A stretch of 64,000 bases of DNA from Bordetella petrii (GTDB lineage: Bacteria > Pseudomonadota > Gammaproteobacteria > Burkholderiales > Burkholderiaceae_B). Positions 7,519-15,266 of this stretch are shown here, piece after piece. The stretch covers positions 875,163-939,162 of the forward strand of contig NZ_JAFMZZ010000004.1 of the NCBI RefSeq assembly GCF_017356245.1. The letters are read 5' to 3'. The first letter of the stretch is position 1. Every line of letters begins with the position of its first letter. Position numbers and translations under genes: made by a program. The notes under the pieces are model-generated. The model was not told where the DNA came from, searched no databases, and saw only the letters and a program-made list of their open reading frames with translations.

Positions 7519-8562
7519 CTAGATTTTATGCGGGTTTCCTGGCAGTAGTTTCCAAGCATCTTTCAGCTTGTCGCGAATAGTCTGATCGGAAATTGATAGG
7601 CCCGCCCGTTGAGCATCGGCCAGAATTTCGGATACGGCAGATTTGGCCTTATTCGCCGGGTCGTGTTTGTAACCCTCTTTCGCCATAGCTGCTATCAGGG
7701 TTAGCAGGGTTTCGCGCTCGCGGGCGCTGAGGGGCTTTTCTTCGCCGCTAGGAGGGCCACCAAGTGATTTTTCAAAATCTCGCAATGCGGATGTTCTAAC
7801 AACGATCATTGAATCATTGGGCAATGCCTCGGAGGGGTAGAAGTTTTCGTGATACGGCTTTTCCTTCCTCCTTTTCTTGTACTCTTTGCGCCTCGTTTCA
7901 AAAGCGGCTCGCTGCTTGTCGGCTTCGTCCGCTGGAATGCCATCCTCAACAATGCGCCTCTCCAGTTCTAGCCCCTCAGCTTTTGATCCTCTTTGATATT
8001 CGTTATCGTCAAAATCTGCTTGAATCTGACATATGGAGTCTTCACTATGCCAGATGAACGCACCTTCCATGGTTTCCGCTGTTATCGATGGGCCGCCTGT
8101 AATGCTTAAGCACTCATGTTCTACATCAAGCCTTTCACCGCCAAACATTGGTAAATCCCATAGTCCCCAAACTGTGGAGATTGTCTCCCGTTCCAGGGTA
8201 ATCCACTGCGTATCATTCAACCGCAATGAAGTAATGAACGGCACTTCTTCGGAGTCATCATCAATAGCCGTCAGGCTCGCTAGATTTTTTTGAACCATTG
8301 ACTTCGGGACGTGCATCCAATCGAGGCCCTCGGGAATCCTATTGTTTTTGAGAGCATCGACCACATCATCAAGGCGGTGGGTCACAATCTTGCCGCGCTT
8401 AACCGTTGCTCCATTTGGTAGGTAGATAGATAAAGTGATGTGCCCATCTAGTGCCAGTCGCAATACATCGGCCTCGTTGACTTCCTCACCAAGAGAGACA
8501 GAAAGGTACTTGGCGGCATCGGCTACCGTGACCCACTCTTTCAAGCTAAATAGCTTTCCCAT
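7519..8562 (-). CDS. Island protein of unknown function with conserved C-terminal domain
   Basis: This intact 347-residue protein has a more A/T-rich codon style than the core genes. The N-terminal part (KEWVTVADAAKYLSVSLGEE, VNEADVLRLALDGHITLSI, then a VKRGKIVTHRLDDVVDAL segment) looks like a helix-turn-helix/DNA-binding-like module where position-dependent layers choose expression. A charged stretch (about 235-260: ETRRKEYKKRRKEKPYHEN) forms a likely linker. The end, LSARERETLLTLIAAMAKEG through DQTIRDKLKDAWKLLP, is a helical domain seen repeatedly at the C-terminus of unrelated island and plasmid proteins. The function is unknown. It lies between the alpA-like gene and another orphan. Confidence 0.7.
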   Translation of the reverse strand: MGKLFSLKEWVTVADAAKYLSVSLGEEVNEADVLRLALDGHITLSIYLPNGATVKRGKIVTHRLDDVVDALKNNRIPEGLDWMHVPKSMVQKNLASLTAIDDDSEEVPFITSLRLNDTQWITLERETISTVWGLWDLPMFGGERLDVEHECLSITGGPSITAETMEGAFIWHSEDSICQIQADFDDNEYQRGSKAEGLELERRIVEDGIPADEADKQRAAFETRRKEYKKRRKEKPYHENFYPSEALPNDSMIVVRTSALRDFEKSLGGPPSGEEKPLSARERETLLTLIAAMAKEGYKHDPANKAKSAVSEILADAQRAGLSISDQTIRDKLKDAWKLLPGNPHKI

Positions 8563-8735
8563 GCGCTCACCTTTGCGCCGCCTAGTCGAGTAAGTGCCAG
8601 CATCGGACCAGTAGGCGTTCCGGCTTTTTGCCCCGTCGGGCTAGGTGCGGGCGACAAAAGGTTAATTCTCCAGTAGGCCAGTAGACCAAACAAGACGAAG
8701 ATGACTACGAGTAGCCTGGAATGATTGAGGAACAC
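8541..8735 (-). CDS. Possible small single-pass membrane protein
   Basis: A 64-codon frame starting at GTG encodes a convincing transmembrane segment (RLLVVIFVLFGLLAYW, residues about 7-22) followed by a polar tail. It overlaps the 3' end of the gene at 8662-9393 and the first bases of the gene at 7519-8562. It could be a real overlapping small gene, or the original C-terminus of the upstream gene thrown out of frame. No clear ribosome binding site is visible, so support is weak. Confidence 0.3.
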   Translation of the reverse strand: MFLNHSRLLVVIFVLFGLLAYWRINLLSPAPSPTGQKAGTPTGPMLALTRLGGAKVSAWESYLA

Positions 8736-9393
8736 GGGGGAAAGCTATTCCAGTACGGAGACGGGCGGGGCGAAGCAACGATTGGACCTCATATCGCCAT
8801 TTCGTTTCAGCAGCGTCCCACAAGGCCCGGCGGCGATCGTTCTCTTCGGCAGAGATATAAATCCAGACATGAAACATCTTTCCAGAACCGCGAAATATAC
8901 ACTTTGCGCCAGTTGCTTTAGCTTCTGTGGGTTGACTCGATTGGGGGTGAGTGTCTAACACTTGACCATTTGGAAGTATGGTCACGCATGTCTTTCTCAT
9001 TCCAGGCCTGCCCGGAAATTGATGCGCGCAAATCAAGCCTGCAGCGCTCAAGGCATCGTCATGACCACGATATTCATCAGCCCAAAATCCCTCGCGTTTT
9101 TCAACACCAAGGAATGCCGGCTCCCATGCCGGGCTAGGCCGCTTAGGCCAATTCGGAAAATAAATATGCGCCGTGAATCTGCCTTCTTGGGTATAGCAAT
9201 TCTTGATTACAACTAAGTAACCGCGTGGATCGCGTGCCCGCAATACTCGCTTTGGGCCTTCGGGCTCCCCGGGGAAGGTGAGGCCTACGCCGATACCGAA
9301 CGCTTGCAGTTGCTCTTTCGTTCCGTCAATACAATCACCCCAGTCATACTGTCGATATTCAGCATCCAAGCTACTATCTTGATCAGCTTTCAT
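8662..9393 (-). CDS. Island protein of unknown function
   Basis: A 243-residue protein. The ATG at 9393 is preferred over one four codons upstream because GGAGG stands at the right distance before it. Residues about 50-90 (RVLRARDPRGYLVVIKNCYT then GRFTAHIYFPNWP) and 130-185 (KTCVTILPNGQVLDTHPQS and GSGKMFHVWIYIS) suggest an alpha/beta domain, but I recognise no family. The last 35 residues are basic and unlike the rest, and an alternative frame over the same bases encodes a membrane segment, so the 3' end may have been frameshifted. It is the island gene nearest the integrase remnant and is A/T-rich by local standards. Confidence 0.6.
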   Translation of the reverse strand: MKADQDSSLDAEYRQYDWGDCIDGTKEQLQAFGIGVGLTFPGEPEGPKRVLRARDPRGYLVVIKNCYTQEGRFTAHIYFPNWPKRPSPAWEPAFLGVEKREGFWADEYRGHDDALSAAGLICAHQFPGRPGMRKTCVTILPNGQVLDTHPQSSQPTEAKATGAKCIFRGSGKMFHVWIYISAEENDRRRALWDAAETKWRYEVQSLLRPARLRTGIAFPRVPQSFQATRSHLRLVWSTGLLEN

Positions 9394-9470
9394 TTGATCC
9401 TCCATGGATCATATGCGAGTCAGGCGGTCTTTGTGCTGTAACACTCTGGCCATCGCTTTGCCCGAAACCG

Positions 9471-10628
9471 TCAGGCAGCGGTAAAACTCCATGCTGCGTG
9501 GGGGCGCGCCAGCGGGATGACATCCCACTGGCTTCCAGCGCATCCAAGTAGTTCGCCCAGGCCTGCATCATAGCTACGCTCTTTGATGAACCTCGTCCAG
9601 TTATAGGCCAGCCCCAGGGTGTCAGGCACGCTATGGGCAAGCTGATGCTCGATGATCTCGGGCTTCTGCTCCAATTCCTCATGCAAGATGATGCGGGCCA
9701 TCGCGCGGGAGCCGTGGCCGGTAATTTCGATCTTGGTATCGTAGCCCCTGCGACGCAGGGGAGCATTAAGTGCCGCCATGGCTCATGGGCCGGTCATAGC
9801 TGCGCGCCCCTGGGAACACATATCGGCCGTGCCCGGTCAAGGCGTGAAGCTGGCGCAGCACATTCACGGCTTGGCGCGCCAGCGAGACAAGGTGCGCAGT
9901 GCCGGTCTTCGACACGGTATAGCGCCACTCGGCTTTGCCCAGGTCGATATGTCCCCATTCCGCCTGCCGTGGCTCGCCACGGCGTACAAAGAGCATGGGG
10001 GCGAGCCGCCGAGCGCATTGGACGATGAACGTCCCAGAGAACCCCTCAAAGGCCCGCAGCATCTTTCCCACCTTGGCCGGGTCGGTTTTGCAGTGGCCCT
10101 CCTTGATGCCGTAGCGAAAGACCATGCTGATCTTGCTGCGGATCTTATGGGCGGTATGCCGCGCCCCCCGTCCGTCTACGCGTTTCAGCACGGCCAGGAT
10201 TTCGGAAGCGTCGATTTCAGTGATTGGCCGTTTGTCCGTCCAGGGGAAAACATCGTTTTCTATCCGGGCCACGGTATGGGCATGGGTGCTGTCCGATATC
10301 TTGGGGGCAGTGTTCTTCCATCCAGGCCCGCGCCACGGCCCGGAACGAGTTTGCCGCCGCCAGCTTTGCCGCCCGCTTGTCGGCTTTCTTGGACTCGCTG
10401 CGGTCTTGCCCCCTCGGCCAGCAGTTTGCGGGCTTCCTGGTGCCTATCTCGGGCTTTGGCCAGGGTCACGTCGGGGTAGACGCCCAGCCTTGCCAGCATA
10501 GCGGTACTTCCAGCGCCAGTATCGCGCTCCGCCGAGGTCACCAGCAGGTATGGCCCGTCGCCGCCGGCCAGCTTGACGGGTTTGGGGCCGGGCTTGGTTT
10601 GCCGGATGGCGGTATCGGTCAGGGGTAT
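9471..10628 (-). pseudogene. Degraded P4-type tyrosine integrase
   Basis: Pieces of one CP4/P4-type integrase appear in order across three minus frames. The N-terminus reads PLTDTAIRQTKPGPKPVKLA, directly after ATA at 10628-10626 where an ATG start is expected. Then come RYWRWKYRYAGK, LGVYPDVTLAKARDRHQEAR, KKADKRAAKLAAANSFRAVA, RIENDVFPWTDKRPITEI and RHTAHKIRSKISMVFRYGI. After GHCKTDPA about 18-20 family-typical residues are missing in frame. The catalytic end survives in pieces: the Arg of RRGEPRQAEW, the His and Arg of GHGSRAMAR, and the Tyr of LAYNWTRF. At least four frameshifts or deletions plus the lost start codon make it inactive. It points the same way as tRNA-Thr just upstream, the usual arrangement for tRNA-targeting integrases. 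End coordinate approximate. Confidence 0.9.
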
Positions 10629-10714
10629 TTGAGGGTATCTCCGTCCAGAAAATCTGGGGGCAAGTGTCTGATACCCAAAAAGATACCACCGAGAATGGGG
10701 GTATGGCAGTACCC
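10622..10714. repeat. Clustered GGTATC/GATACC motifs upstream of integrase remnant
   Basis: Between the integrase remnant and tRNA-Thr there are at least five short related motifs in both orientations: GGGTAT at 10623-10628 and 10699-10704, GGGTATC at 10633-10639, GATACCC at 10670-10676 and GATACC at 10682-10687, plus GTACCC at 10709-10714. Such clusters are typical of arm-type integrase sites in an attP or attL region and of the integrase promoter. Inference only; no footprint can be read from sequence. Confidence 0.45.
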
Positions 10715-10732
10715 AGGCTTAGACTGCTTTGA

Positions 10733-10771
10733 GCAACAAAAAACCCGCAAATTGTTGATTTTTGCGGGTTT
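10733..10771 (-). terminator. Rho-independent terminator downstream of tRNA-Thr
   Basis: Perfect 11-bp arms (10741-10751 and 10761-10771) enclose a nine-base loop, and on the minus strand the hairpin is followed by a T-run (bases about 10743-10736). It lies 34 bp beyond the tRNA 3' end and would end the tRNA transcript before the integrase remnant. Confidence 0.8.
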
Positions 10772-10804
10772 CTGCTTGGAGTTGATCTTGCTTGAACAGG
10801 TAAA

Positions 10805-10880
10805 TGGTGCCGGTGAAAGGAATCGAACCCTCGACCTTCTCATTACAAGTGAGCTGCTCTACCAACTGAGCTACACCGGC
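10805..10880 (-). tRNA. tRNA-Thr(TGT)
   Basis: The minus strand folds as a cloverleaf: acceptor GCCGGTG paired with CACCGGC, D-arm GCTCAGTTGGTAGAGC, anticodon loop CTTGTAA giving anticodon TGT, T-arm GAGGGTTCGATTCCTTT, discriminator A and an encoded CCA end (76 nt). tRNA 3' ends are common integration targets, and the decayed island with its P4-type integrase lies immediately downstream. Confidence 0.97.
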
Positions 10881-10942
10881 GGATGCGCCGCCACGGCGTG
10901 GCGGGCGGGGACTGTATTGTAAATAAAGCGGGCGCCCGGCCC

Positions 10943-11386
10943 TTATTTGACGATGGTCAGGTGCGGGCGCTTGGGTTCGTCGTCGCCGCCATCGGCTGGG
11001 GCCGTGGAGGTATCGCCGGCGGCGTCGGGGGCGGCCGGGTCGGCGGCGGTTTCTTCGCGGCTGGGCGCTTCGTAGGGCTGGACTTCGAAACCCATGCCGG
11101 CGCCGGTTTCGCGCGCGTAGATGGCGCTGACGGATGCCACCGGCACCAGCACGTTTTCGGTGACGCCGCTGAAACGGGCCTGGAACTCGATGAATTCGTT
11201 GCCCAGCACCAGTTTGTTGGTGGCCAGCGTGCCCACGTTCAGCGTGATCTGGCCGTCGCGCACATGGGCCACGGGCACCAGGGTGTGCTCGTCGACCTGC
11301 ACGGTGATGTACGGCGTGTAGCCGTTATCGGTGCACCATTCGTGCAGTGCGCGCAGCAGATACGGCTTGGTGGAAGTTTCACCCAT
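10943..11386 (-). CDS. sspB: ClpXP protease specificity-enhancing factor SspB
   Basis: The 147-residue protein starts MGETSTKPYLLRALHEWCTD and continues NGYTPYITVQVDEHTLVPVA, the conserved SspB fold that binds SsrA-tagged peptides. The end is an acidic, flexible linker leading to the basic tail PKRPHLTIVK, the short C-terminal peptide that docks on the ClpX zinc-binding domain. The ATG at 11386 is chosen over an earlier in-frame start three codons upstream because the family begins here. It follows sspA by 18 bp, forming the usual sspAB pair. Role: tethers ssrA-tagged substrates from rescued ribosomes to ClpXP in the cytoplasm. Confidence 0.96.
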   Translation of the reverse strand: MGETSTKPYLLRALHEWCTDNGYTPYITVQVDEHTLVPVAHVRDGQITLNVGTLATNKLVLGNEFIEFQARFSGVTENVLVPVASVSAIYARETGAGMGFEVQPYEAPSREETAADPAAPDAAGDTSTAPADGGDDEPKRPHLTIVK

Positions 11387-11404
11387 ATTGCACAACCCTC
11401 GCGC

Positions 11405-12016
11405 TTAGCGACGCATCACTTTTTCGGACGGCGTCAGCGCCTCGATGTAGGCGGGACGCGAGAAGATGCGTTCGGCGTACTTTTGCAGCGGCGCGGCGTT
11501 CTTGGGCAGTTCGATGCCGTAGTGGTCCAGGCGCCACAGCAGCGGGGCCACGGCCACGTCCAGCATCGAGAACTCGTCGCCCAGCATGTACTTGTTCTTG
11601 AGCAGCAGCGGCGCCAATTGGGCCAGCCGGTCGCGGATGTTCTGCCGCGCGGTGGCCAGCTTTTTCTCGTCGGGCTTGGCGCTGCGGTCTTCCAGCGTGG
11701 AAACGTGGACGAACAGCTCTTTTTCGAAGTTGTACAGGAACAGCCGGGTGCGCGCGCGCATCACCGGATCGGCCGGCATCAGCTGGGGATGCGGGAAGCG
11801 CTCGTCGATGTACTCGTTGATGATGTTCGATTCGTACAGCACCAGATCGCGCTCGACCAGGATGGGCACCTGGCCGTACGGGTTCATGACCGAAATGTCT
11901 TCGGGCTTGTTGTACAGGTCGATGTCGCGGATTTCGAAATCCATGCCTTTTTCGAACAGCACGAAGCGGCAGCGTTGCGAAAAGGGGCAGGTGGTTCCGG
12001 AATAGAGCACCATCAT
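11405..12016 (-). CDS. sspA: Stringent starvation protein A (GST-like)
   Basis: A 203-residue glutathione-S-transferase-like protein. The thioredoxin-like N-terminal domain carries LYSGTTCPFSQRCRFVLFEK and the cis-proline NPYGQVPILVERDLVLYESN, followed by an all-helical C-terminal domain from about residue 85. SspA binds RNA polymerase and helps cells survive starvation and acid stress; it lacks normal GST activity. It is upstream of sspB and downstream of petABC, the order common in betaproteobacteria, with a terminator-like hairpin between petC and sspA. Confidence 0.95.
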   Translation of the reverse strand: MMVLYSGTTCPFSQRCRFVLFEKGMDFEIRDIDLYNKPEDISVMNPYGQVPILVERDLVLYESNIINEYIDERFPHPQLMPADPVMRARTRLFLYNFEKELFVHVSTLEDRSAKPDEKKLATARQNIRDRLAQLAPLLLKNKYMLGDEFSMLDVAVAPLLWRLDHYGIELPKNAAPLQKYAERIFSRPAYIEALTPSEKVMRR

Positions 12017-12045
12017 GGCGGTAAGTCCTTGTATGAAAAGCGAAA

Positions 12046-12077
12046 GGCCAGCGCTGCTAATCTAGCAAACGCTGGCC
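12046..12077 (-). terminator. Terminator-like hairpin between petC and sspA
   Basis: Arms at 12046-12053 and 12070-12077 pair perfectly (GGCCAGCG/CGCTGGCC), with an inner TGCTA/TAGCA pair extending the stem. On the minus strand it is followed by the T-rich TTTCGCTTTTC. It probably reduces read-through from the petABC operon into sspAB. Confidence 0.65.
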
Positions 12078-12121
12078 CCGATTGCCAGGGTGGGGCAGGC
12101 GTGCCGCCCTATCGGGTAGAT

Positions 12122-12143
12122 GTTGCCGGCCGGAGCCGGCAAC
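12122..12143 (-). other. Short stable hairpin after petC
   Basis: Nine-base perfect arms GTTGCCGGC/GCCGGCAAC flank a four-base loop that reads TCCG on the transcript strand, a UNCG-class tetraloop. It lies 16 bp after the petC stop with no T-run, so it more likely stabilises the 3' end of petABC mRNA than terminates transcription. Confidence 0.5.
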
Positions 12144-12159
12144 CTGGCGGGGCGGAAGA

Positions 12160-13008
12160 TCAGCGCACGTGCTTCCAGTAAGAGGCGTTCAGGCGCCAGG
12201 CCACGACCAGGAACAGGCCCAGGAACAGCAGCACCCACACGCCCAGTTGCTTGCGGAACAGCTGGCCGGGCTCGGCCATCCAGGCCAGGAACGCCGTCAG
12301 GTCGGCTACATCGTTATCGTAGGCCGCCGCCTTGGCCGGGTCCAGCGCCTTGAACCGGGCCTCGACCGAGGCGTGGCCGTGGAATTCGGCGACGGGCTCG
12401 GTCTTGACGGTGGCATAGCCCTGCGGGTCGTAGGTGGTGGTGACGCGCTGCCAGCTGTGCGCGCCGTCTTTGCCTTCGACCTCGTGCATGGCCACCGTGG
12501 TGAGCTCGCGCGGGCCCTGCAGTTCCCACAGCACGTGCGGCATGCCCACGTTGGGGAACACCAGGTTGTTCCAGCCGGTGGCGCGCGCGGTGTCGCGGTA
12601 GAACGTGCGCAGGTAGGTGTAGATGTAGTCGGCGCCCGAGGGGCCGGCGTTGATCGACTTGGCGCGCGCCATGACGGACAGGTCGGGCGGGGTGGTGCCG
12701 AACCAGCGCTTGGCGTCTTCCGGGCGCATGGCCACGTGCATCAGGTCGCCGACCTTTTCGCCCGTGAACAACAGGTTTTCCTTGATCTGCTCGTCGGTCA
12801 GGCCGATGTCCTGCAGCTTGTTGTAGCGCATGGCGGACGCGCTGTGGCAGTTAAGGCAGTAGTTGACGAACAGTTTGGCGCCGTTTTGCAGGGCGGCGAC
12901 GTCGTTGACGCGGTTGGGGGCGGCGTCCAGGGGGTAGCCGCCCTCGGAGGCGTACGCGGCCGTGCACGCGAGTGTGAATGCGACGGCGCCAATCAGCTTC
13001 TTGATCAT
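12160..13008 (-). CDS. petC: Ubiquinol-cytochrome c reductase, cytochrome c1 subunit
   Basis: A 282-residue membrane-anchored c-type cytochrome. It has an N-terminal signal peptide (KKLIGAVAFTLACTAAYA), the heme motif CLNCH in the context NYCLNCHSASAMRYNKL, the axial methionine region near residue 190, and a C-terminal membrane anchor (LGVWVLLFLGLFLVVAW) followed by a basic tail. It is the electron carrier between the Rieske protein and soluble cytochrome c. The start at 13008 is preferred because CGGA lies six bases before it; two further in-frame starts exist upstream, one overlapping petB. Last gene of petABC. Confidence 0.95.
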   Translation of the reverse strand: MIKKLIGAVAFTLACTAAYASEGGYPLDAAPNRVNDVAALQNGAKLFVNYCLNCHSASAMRYNKLQDIGLTDEQIKENLLFTGEKVGDLMHVAMRPEDAKRWFGTTPPDLSVMARAKSINAGPSGADYIYTYLRTFYRDTARATGWNNLVFPNVGMPHVLWELQGPRELTTVAMHEVEGKDGAHSWQRVTTTYDPQGYATVKTEPVAEFHGHASVEARFKALDPAKAAAYDNDVADLTAFLAWMAEPGQLFRKQLGVWVLLFLGLFLVVAWRLNASYWKHVR

Positions 13009-13033
13009 GGTCATTCCGATATGGGTACGTGGC

Positions 13034-14425
13034 TCAGTGGGCATGGAACGTCACGCGGTCGGGGACCGGCTTGAACGTGCCCAGACGGCTCCAGACGGGC
13101 ATCAGGAAGAAGAAGCCCAGGTAGATCAGCGTGCCGATCTGCGACATGAGGTTGTACGCATCGTTGGGCGGCTGCGTGCCCAGGAAGCCCAGCACCAGGA
13201 AATTGACGATGAAAATGCCGTAGAACCACTTGTGCCACGTGGGGCGGTAGCGGATCGACTTGACCGGCGAGTGGTCGAGCCACGGCAGGAAGAACAGGAT
13301 GACGACCGCGCCGCCCATGGCCACCACGCCCCAGAACTTGGCGTCGATGACGCGCAGCAGCACGGCCACCACGATCAGCAGGCCCGGCACGGCGATGCGC
13401 AGGAAGCCTTTCAGATTGCTCTTGACCAGCAGCGCGATGGCGCCCAGTACGGCGGCCCCGGCCAGCACCCACGTGAATTCGTTGGTGGTGGCGCGCAGCA
13501 TGGAGTAGAACGGCGTGAAGTACCACACCGGCGCGATGTGCGGGGGCGTCTTCAGCGGGTCGGCCGGGATGAAGTTGTTGTATTCCAGGAAGTACCCGCC
13601 CATTTCGGGGCCGAAGAACACGATGGCCGCGAAGATGATCAGAAAGCCCGCCACGCCCATGATGTCGTGCACCGTGTAGAACGGGTGGAACGGGATGGCG
13701 TCTTTCGGCCGGCCGTGCTTGTCTTTCGGGCCCTGCTTGATCTCGATGCCGTCGGGGTTGTTCGAGCCGACTTCATGCAGCGCCACGATGTGCGCGGCCA
13801 CCAGGCCAATCAGCACGAGCGGGATGGCGATGACGTGGAACGAGAAGAAGCGGTTCAGGGTGGCGTCGGACACGACGTAGTCGCCGCGGATCCAGATGGA
13901 CAGTTCAGGGCCGATGAACGGGATGGCCGAGAACAGGTTCACGATGACCTGCGCGCCCCAGTAGGACATCTGGCCCCAGGGCAGCAGGTAGCCGAAGAAG
14001 GCTTCGCCCATCAGGCACAGGAAGATGGCCACGCCGAAGATCCAGACCAGCTCGCGCGGCTTGCGGTACGAGCCGTAGAACAGCCCGCGCAGCATGTGCA
14101 GGTAGACCACCACGAAGAACATCGAGGCGCCGGTGGAGTGCATGTAGCGCACCAGCCAGCCCCATGGCACTTCGCGCATGATGTACTCGACCGACAGGAA
14201 CGCGCGTTCGGCGTCGGGCTTGTAGTGCATGACCAGGAAGATGCCGGTGACGATCTGGATGACCAGGACCAGCAGGGCCAGGGATCCGAAGAAGTACCAG
14301 AAGTTGAAATTCTTGGGCGCGTAGTACTCGGACAGGTGCGCCTTCCAGGTAGAGGTTACCGGGAAGCGCCGGTCCAGCCAGCCCAGCAGGCCTGTTGTCT
14401 CGACGGTTTTTTCGCCAGCCATCAA
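13034..14425 (-). CDS. petB: Ubiquinol-cytochrome c reductase, cytochrome b subunit
   Basis: This 463-residue polytopic protein has the bc1-type cytochrome b layout. The heme-binding histidine pairs lie in helices around residues 95-110 (MHSTGASMFFVVVYLHMLRG) and 195-212 (RFFSFHVIAIPLVLIGL). The Qo-site PEW-like region shows as the variant PADPLKTPPHIAPVWYF, and the C-terminal third adds further membrane helices. It contains the quinol oxidation and reduction sites of complex III. It is full length (longer than the cyanobacterial split form) and cotranscribed with petA upstream and petC downstream. Confidence 0.96.
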   Translation of the reverse strand: MMAGEKTVETTGLLGWLDRRFPVTSTWKAHLSEYYAPKNFNFWYFFGSLALLVLVIQIVTGIFLVMHYKPDAERAFLSVEYIMREVPWGWLVRYMHSTGASMFFVVVYLHMLRGLFYGSYRKPRELVWIFGVAIFLCLMGEAFFGYLLPWGQMSYWGAQVIVNLFSAIPFIGPELSIWIRGDYVVSDATLNRFFSFHVIAIPLVLIGLVAAHIVALHEVGSNNPDGIEIKQGPKDKHGRPKDAIPFHPFYTVHDIMGVAGFLIIFAAIVFFGPEMGGYFLEYNNFIPADPLKTPPHIAPVWYFTPFYSMLRATTNEFTWVLAGAAVLGAIALLVKSNLKGFLRIAVPGLLIVVAVLLRVIDAKFWGVVAMGGAVVILFFLPWLDHSPVKSIRYRPTWHKWFYGIFIVNFLVLGFLGTQPPNDAYNLMSQIGTLIYLGFFFLMPVWSRLGTFKPVPDRVTFHAH

Positions 14426-14485
14426 TGGCTCCTTCTATACGAGGCGTATTTTGCTAAGGTCGGGGAAAGGCGACGCGTTGGCGCG

Positions 14486-15127
14486 TCAGGCCTTGTTGTC
14501 TTCGTCAACCCCGACGATGATGCGGGTGTCGCTCAGGTATTGATACGGCGGGACTTCGAGGTTGTCGGGCGCGGGCTTGTTCTTGTACACGCGGCCGGCC
14601 AGGTCGAAGGTGGAGCCGTGGCAGGGGCACAGGAAGCCGCCTTCCCAGGAAGACGGCAGGCCGCCGCCGCCGCCGGTTTCGAAGTGCGCGGTGGGCGAGC
14701 AGCCCAGGTGCGTGCAGATGCCCACGCACACGAACAGCTCGGGCTTGCGCGAGCGGTATTCGTTCTTGGCGTATTCGGGCGTGAAACCGGGGCGTTCGGA
14801 ATTGGGATCGGCCAGGTAGGGGTCTTGGTCTTTGATGCCGGAGAGCTGGTCTTTGGACCGGTGGATGACCCAGACCGGCTTGCCGCGCCATTCGACGGTG
14901 CGCATCTGGCCGGGAGCCAGGTCGGCGACGTCGACTTCGACGGGCGCGCCGGCGGCGCGGGCCTTTTCAGAGGGGGCGAAGGTGCTGACAAAAGGGACGG
15001 CAGTGGCCACACCGGCGACACCGCCCACCGCACAGGCGGTCGTTACCCAGAAACGGCGCGAAGGATCCGGCGGGAGGTTGGGATCAACCGCACCGTCATC
15101 ATCATGCACCAGCGTATCCTGACTCAT
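14486..15127 (-). CDS. petA: Ubiquinol-cytochrome c reductase Rieske iron-sulfur subunit
   Basis: A 213-residue Rieske protein. The 2Fe-2S ligands are in CTHLGC (residues 138-143) and CPCHGS (167-172). A twin-arginine-like signal (DPSRRFWVTT, residues 21-30) precedes one hydrophobic anchor (about 31-50), as usual for bacterial Rieske proteins exported by Tat; a tatABC operon lies at 18.1-19.7 kb in this window. Head domain residues 60-205. It passes electrons from quinol to cytochrome c1. First gene of petABC, divergent from mscL. Confidence 0.96.
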   Translation of the reverse strand: MSQDTLVHDDDGAVDPNLPPDPSRRFWVTTACAVGGVAGVATAVPFVSTFAPSEKARAAGAPVEVDVADLAPGQMRTVEWRGKPVWVIHRSKDQLSGIKDQDPYLADPNSERPGFTPEYAKNEYRSRKPELFVCVGICTHLGCSPTAHFETGGGGGLPSSWEGGFLCPCHGSTFDLAGRVYKNKPAPDNLEVPPYQYLSDTRIIVGVDEDNKA

Positions 15128-15173
15128 CTCTTCCTATCCTTGTTGATGCGCCCGCACTACCGTAGCATCAGGC

Positions 15174-15202
15174 TTGCAACATCCGTTTTGCGGAGATATG
15201 TA
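15174..15202 (+). promoter_or_regulatory. Likely sigma70 promoter of mscL
   Basis: TTGCAA (15174-15179) and TATGTA (15197-15202) are separated by 17 bp on the plus strand, upstream of mscL (start 15267). It lies in the divergent petA-mscL gap. Confidence 0.5.
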
Positions 15203-15220
15203 ACAACATAGCAACCGCGT

Positions 15221-15249
15221 ATTATAGCGCCTGCCCAGTCCGGGGCGAA
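15221..15249 (-). promoter_or_regulatory. Likely sigma70 promoter of petABC
   Basis: On the minus strand a consensus TATAAT -10 box (15226-15221) is preceded by a weak TTCGCC -35 (15249-15244) at 17 bp spacing. It faces petA, about 95 bp away, and overlaps the mscL leader on the other strand. Confidence 0.5.
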
Positions 15250-15266
15250 CGACGTAAGGAGCATTC

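Noticed and set aside
7519..8562. The 347-residue orphan as a defence or toxin gene
   Set aside because: No nuclease, ATPase, deaminase or toxin motif was seen, and no antitoxin-like partner; left as unknown.
12962..15211. A 749-codon open frame opposite petB and petA
   Set aside because: It is the antisense shadow of highly conserved cytochrome genes in GC-rich DNA; the translation is rich in His, Gln, Arg and Asp with no domain.
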